Part shown: one piece after another, positions 61,340 through 64,000 of the stretch
How positions within the stretch are numbered: position 1 is the first letter of the stretch
How the letters are laid out: each line of letters begins with the position of its first letter
Assembly: GCA_022953095.1 (NCBI GenBank)
Contig: JALJCR010000002.1
Location: forward strand, 1-64,000
DNA length: 64,000 nt
DNA from: Qipengyuania sp. ABI-127-1
GTDB taxonomy: Bacteria; Pseudomonadota; Alphaproteobacteria; Sphingomonadales; Sphingomonadaceae
Direction: 5' to 3'
Notes under the pieces: model-generated
Seen by the model: only the letters and a program-made list of their open reading frames with translations
Databases searched by the model: none
Told to the model about the DNA's origin: nothing
Made by a program: the position numbers and the translations under genes

Positions 61340-62772
61340 TAATGCTCCCCGCTGTAATTGCCACCGCCGCCCTTATTTGCGTTATAGGGGTTCTTGGGGC
61401 TCTTGAGGACGACGCGCACCGGCACTGCCTCGAAGCCGAGCTTCGCGCGGATGCCGTTTACCAGATAACGCTCATAGCTCTTCGGTAGCGAATCGAGGCG
61501 CGTACCGAAGACCACGAATCGAGGCGGGCGGGTGCTGGCCTGCGTGATGTAACGCAGCTTTATGCGGCGGCCTCCGGGGGCTGGCGGCGGATTGGCTTCC
61601 AGAGCATCATCGAACCACCGGTTGAGCGCGGCAGTGGGCACGCGGCGGCTCCAGGCTTCGCGCAATTCGAAGGCTGCGCCGAGCATCTGGTTGAGCCCCT
61701 TGCCGGTTTTCGCGCTGACCGCGAAGAGCGGAACGCCGCGGACCTGCGCAAGCCCTTCGTTTAGCGCGTCCCGGATGCCGTTGAACAGGGCGCTGGCGCC
61801 TTCGGCCACGTCCCATTTGTTGATCGCGATCATCAGCGCGCGGCCTTCCTCGAGTACCATGTTGGCGATCTTGAGGTCCTGAGATTCGAGCCCACGTGTC
61901 GCATCGAGCAGCAGGACTACGACTTCGGCGAAATCGACTGCCCGGCGCGCGTCGGCAACCGAGAGTTTTTCGAGCTTTTCGACCACCTGCGCTTTCTTGC
62001 GCATGCCTGCGGTGTCGATCAGGCGGATTTCCCGCATCTCGCCGCTTTTGGGATCGGGCCATTCCCAGTCGATCGTGATCGAATCGCGGGTGATCCCGGC
62101 TTCGGGGCCGGTCAGCAGGCGATCCTCCCCCAGCAGCCGGTTGATGAGTGTCGATTTGCCGGCATTGGGACGACCGACGATGGCCAGCTTGAGCGGGCCA
62201 GCCAACAAGGCTTCCTCGTCTTCCTCGTCGATCTGCGCTTCCATCTCGGCGGCTTCCGCCTTGGCACCGATGATCGGCCAGAGATGATCGAACAAATCGG
62301 CAATGCCTTCGCCGTGTTCGGCACTGATCGCGGCGGGTTCGCCGAAGCCGAGGGAAAAGCTCTCGTAGATGCCGGCATCGCCCTGGCTGCCTTCGGCTTT
62401 GTTGGCGACCAGCACGACGGGCACTTCTTGTTCGCGTAGCCAGCGCGCGATTTCCTCGTCCAGCGGGGTCAGCCCCACGCGCGAATCGAAAACGAAGAGA
62501 GCCGCATCCGCCCCCTCGAGGCTGATTTCGGTCTGCTTGCGCATCCGGCCGGGCAGGCTTTCGGGGTCGTCGTCTTCCCAACCGGCCGTGTCGACCACCT
62601 GGAATTCGAGCCCGGCGATCGTCGCATCGCCAAATCGGCGGTCGCGTGTCACACCGGGCTGATCGTCGACGAGCGCAAGGCGTTTGCCGACAAGGCGGTT
62701 GAACAACGTCGACTTGCCGACATTGGGGCGGCCGATGATGATCACCGTGGGTTTGGCAGAGGAAGGTACCAT
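61339..62772 (-). CDS. der: Ribosome biogenesis GTPase Der (EngA)
   Basis: A 477-residue double-GTPase. The first G domain starts GRPNVGKSTLFNRL near residue 11, with DTAGW and NKAEG; the second starts GRPNAGKSTLINRL near residue 204, with DTAGMRKK and NKWD. A C-terminal KH-like domain ends the protein. It acts in 50S ribosome assembly. The start at 62772 is the ATG beginning MVPSSAKPTVIIIG; the longer frame upstream is not conserved-looking. Confidence 0.97.
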   Translation of the reverse strand: MVPSSAKPTVIIIGRPNVGKSTLFNRLVGKRLALVDDQPGVTRDRRFGDATIAGLEFQVVDTAGWEDDDPESLPGRMRKQTEISLEGADAALFVFDSRVGLTPLDEEIARWLREQEVPVVLVANKAEGSQGDAGIYESFSLGFGEPAAISAEHGEGIADLFDHLWPIIGAKAEAAEMEAQIDEEDEEALLAGPLKLAIVGRPNAGKSTLINRLLGEDRLLTGPEAGITRDSITIDWEWPDPKSGEMREIRLIDTAGMRKKAQVVEKLEKLSVADARRAVDFAEVVVLLLDATRGLESQDLKIANMVLEEGRALMIAINKWDVAEGASALFNGIRDALNEGLAQVRGVPLFAVSAKTGKGLNQMLGAAFELREAWSRRVPTAALNRWFDDALEANPPPAPGGRRIKLRYITQASTRPPRFVVFGTRLDSLPKSYERYLVNGIRAKLGFEAVPVRVVLKSPKNPYNANKGGGGNYSGEH

Positions 62773-62892
62773 GATGGCGCGGCAAGTGGCGCTTTGCGCG
62801 CCGTATTGCAAGCGGCACCGCCCATCCGGTTAACCCGTGTTAACTGTAAGCGGAAGGGCGGCGATAAGGGGGACCGGCATATTCCTGCCGGT

Positions 62893-63474
62893 ATGAGGAA
62901 GAACCTTGCCGCATACGCCCTTCTCGTTCTTGCCGCGCCAGCCGTGGCGGAAGATTTCGACGGTTTCGCACGGAGCGATACCGAACTGGAGGCCTATCTC
63001 CAGTGTGTTCCCTATGCACGGGAGGTCTCCGGCATCCAGATTTATGGCGATGCGTACACCTGGTGGGACCAGGCTCAGGGGCGCTATGCGACCGGCACTG
63101 CGCCGCGCCCCGGTGCGGTGATGGCTTTCCGCCCGCATCGCAGCATGCAACTGGGCCACGTTGCCGCCGTTAGCCAGGTGCTCGATTCACGCCGGATCCT
63201 GCTCGACCATGCGAATTGGTCGCCGATCAACGGTCGTCGTGGCCAGATCGAGAAGGACGTGCTGGCAGTCGATGTCTCGCCCGCGAATGACTGGAGCCAA
63301 GTTCGCGTCTGGTATGCGCCGCTCGGCAAGGTCGGAACGACTGCCTGGCCGGTCGAAGGTTTCATCTATTCGGACCGCAGGCCGCAGCAACCGCGCGTAC
63401 AATACGCGATGGCACCGGCACGCAAACAGACCTCGAAACGCTTCCTCAGCGCTTTCGCCGCCTACGCCGACTAA
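62893..63474 (+). CDS. CHAP-domain peptidoglycan hydrolase, secreted
   Basis: A 193-residue protein with a signal peptide (MRKNLAAYALLVLAAPAVA) and a CHAP amidase domain. The nucleophile Cys is in LQCVPYAREVSG, the His in LGHVAAVSQV, and HANW fits the third position. It would cleave peptide crosslinks of peptidoglycan. It is divergent from der across a 120-bp gap. The SWW-type TWWDQAQGRY region is typical of sphingomonad CHAP proteins. Confidence 0.87.
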   Translation: MRKNLAAYALLVLAAPAVAEDFDGFARSDTELEAYLQCVPYAREVSGIQIYGDAYTWWDQAQGRYATGTAPRPGAVMAFRPHRSMQLGHVAAVSQVLDSRRILLDHANWSPINGRRGQIEKDVLAVDVSPANDWSQVRVWYAPLGKVGTTAWPVEGFIYSDRRPQQPRVQYAMAPARKQTSKRFLSAFAAYAD

Positions 63475-63759
63475 TCAGTCGGCCTTCGAGACGGGCGGTT
63501 CCTCGCCCAAATCTTCGAACCATGCCTCGACAGGGCCACTGAGCTTGAGAGTCAGCGGATCGCCTTTTCGATCTACGGTCTTGCCTGCCTGAACCCGCAC
63601 CCATCCTTCCGAAATCGAATATTCCTCGATATCGGTGCGCTGCCTGCCCTTGAACCGTATGCCGACGCCGCGTTGCAGCACGTCTGCATCGAAGTACTCG
63701 CTTCGCGGGTTGACCGAAAGGCGATCGGGCGGGGTCTGGCTTTTGGTTTCTTCGCTCAT
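63475..63759 (-). CDS. DUF3297 family protein
   Basis: A 94-residue acidic cytosolic protein: PDRLSVNPRSEYFDADVLQRGVGIRFKGRQRTDIEEYSISEGWVRV is the DUF3297 pattern. Function unknown. Its stop codon directly abuts that of the convergent CHAP gene. Confidence 0.85.
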   Translation of the reverse strand: MSEETKSQTPPDRLSVNPRSEYFDADVLQRGVGIRFKGRQRTDIEEYSISEGWVRVQAGKTVDRKGDPLTLKLSGPVEAWFEDLGEEPPVSKAD

Positions 63760-63909
63760 GGCGCGCGCCCCTAATCTGCGCTGCGGCGCCCGGCAAGAGC
63801 AATTGGTCGAGAGCTACGTCCAGCATGCTTGCGCATTGCGTCGCTCTCTACTAGAGGCACGCGCCTACACGCGAAGGTTTGCGCCGTTCGCGCGGCTTCG
63901 TTCGGGTTA

Positions 63910-63994
63910 GCGGGCGTGGCGGAACTGGTAGACGCGCTGGTTTTAGGTACCAGTATCGCAAGATGTGGGGGTTCGAGTCCCTTCGCCCGCACCA
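63910..63994 (+). tRNA. tRNA-Leu (anticodon TAG)
   Basis: An 85-base class II tRNA. Acceptor stem GCGGGCG/CGCCCGC, anticodon arm GCTGGTTTTAGGTACCAG with anticodon TAG, a long variable arm (TATCGCAAGATGT), T arm GGGGG-TTCGAGT-CCCTT and encoded CCA. Confidence 0.97.
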
Positions 63995-64000
63995 GTTTCG

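Overview
The window is GC-rich DNA with dense, translationally overlapped operons, two long TonB-dependent receptors and many acyl-CoA-type catabolic genes. That profile, plus the bfd/bfr, DUF3297, SPOR-protein and ParA context at the right-hand end, suggests an alphaproteobacterium of the order Sphingomonadales (Novosphingobium/Erythrobacteraceae type). The genus is an inference from gene content; no 16S rRNA gene is present.

Positions 1-34.4 kb are a catabolic gene cluster. It contains an extradiol dioxygenase (11044-12027), a 1161-residue 2-oxoacid:ferredoxin oxidoreductase of the indolepyruvate type (12024-15509), a cytochrome P450 (21945-23135) and a TonB-dependent receptor (232-2583). 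This is the gene set I know from the estrogen degradation clusters of Novosphingobium tardaugens (edcA/B/C/T) and Sphingomonas sp. KC8 (oecB/oecC). In those, the P450 4-hydroxylates estrone, the dioxygenase opens ring A, and the oxidoreductase converts the cleavage product to a CoA thioester. Around these genes lie beta-oxidation and retro-aldol functions: five acyl-CoA dehydrogenase genes, three crotonases, three MaoC hot-dog proteins, a DUF35 protein, an Ltp2-type aldolase, thiolases, an HMG-CoA-synthase/DUF35 fusion, four SDRs, a CoA ligase and a CoA-transferase. A TetR regulator (18887-19507) sits in the middle next to an inverted repeat. At 29.3-34.4 kb a plus-strand operon carries an acyl-CoA dehydrogenase, a Rieske oxygenase, a sulfotransferase-fold protein and a DUF1254/DUF1214 protein.

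Positions 34.4-49.8 kb form a second catabolic block. A minus-strand operon runs nitronate-monooxygenase-like flavoprotein, carotenoid/stilbene cleavage oxygenase, acyl-CoA ligase, two thiolases, PaaN-like aldehyde dehydrogenase and a lipocalin-like protein. It is divergent from a second TonB-dependent receptor and a tandem HxlR regulator. The block is bracketed by an intact tRNA-Val(CAC) (49776-49850) and a same-orientation copy of the tRNA's 3' end at 34441-34476 (33/36 identical). It also contains what looks like the C-terminal remnant of a plasmid/ICE ParB-like protein followed by strong hairpins. This looks like the footprint of an old tRNA-targeted integration; no integrase is visible.

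Positions 49.8-64 kb look like core genome: sppA, pyrB and a degenerate dihydroorotase, two SPOR-domain proteins flanking a ParA/ribbon-helix-helix pair, a DUF418 membrane protein, bfd and bfr behind a Fur-like box, a DUF2721 protein with der, a CHAP peptidase, a DUF3297 protein and tRNA-Leu(UAG). All assignments come from reading the translated sequence and remembered family motifs; no database search was run.
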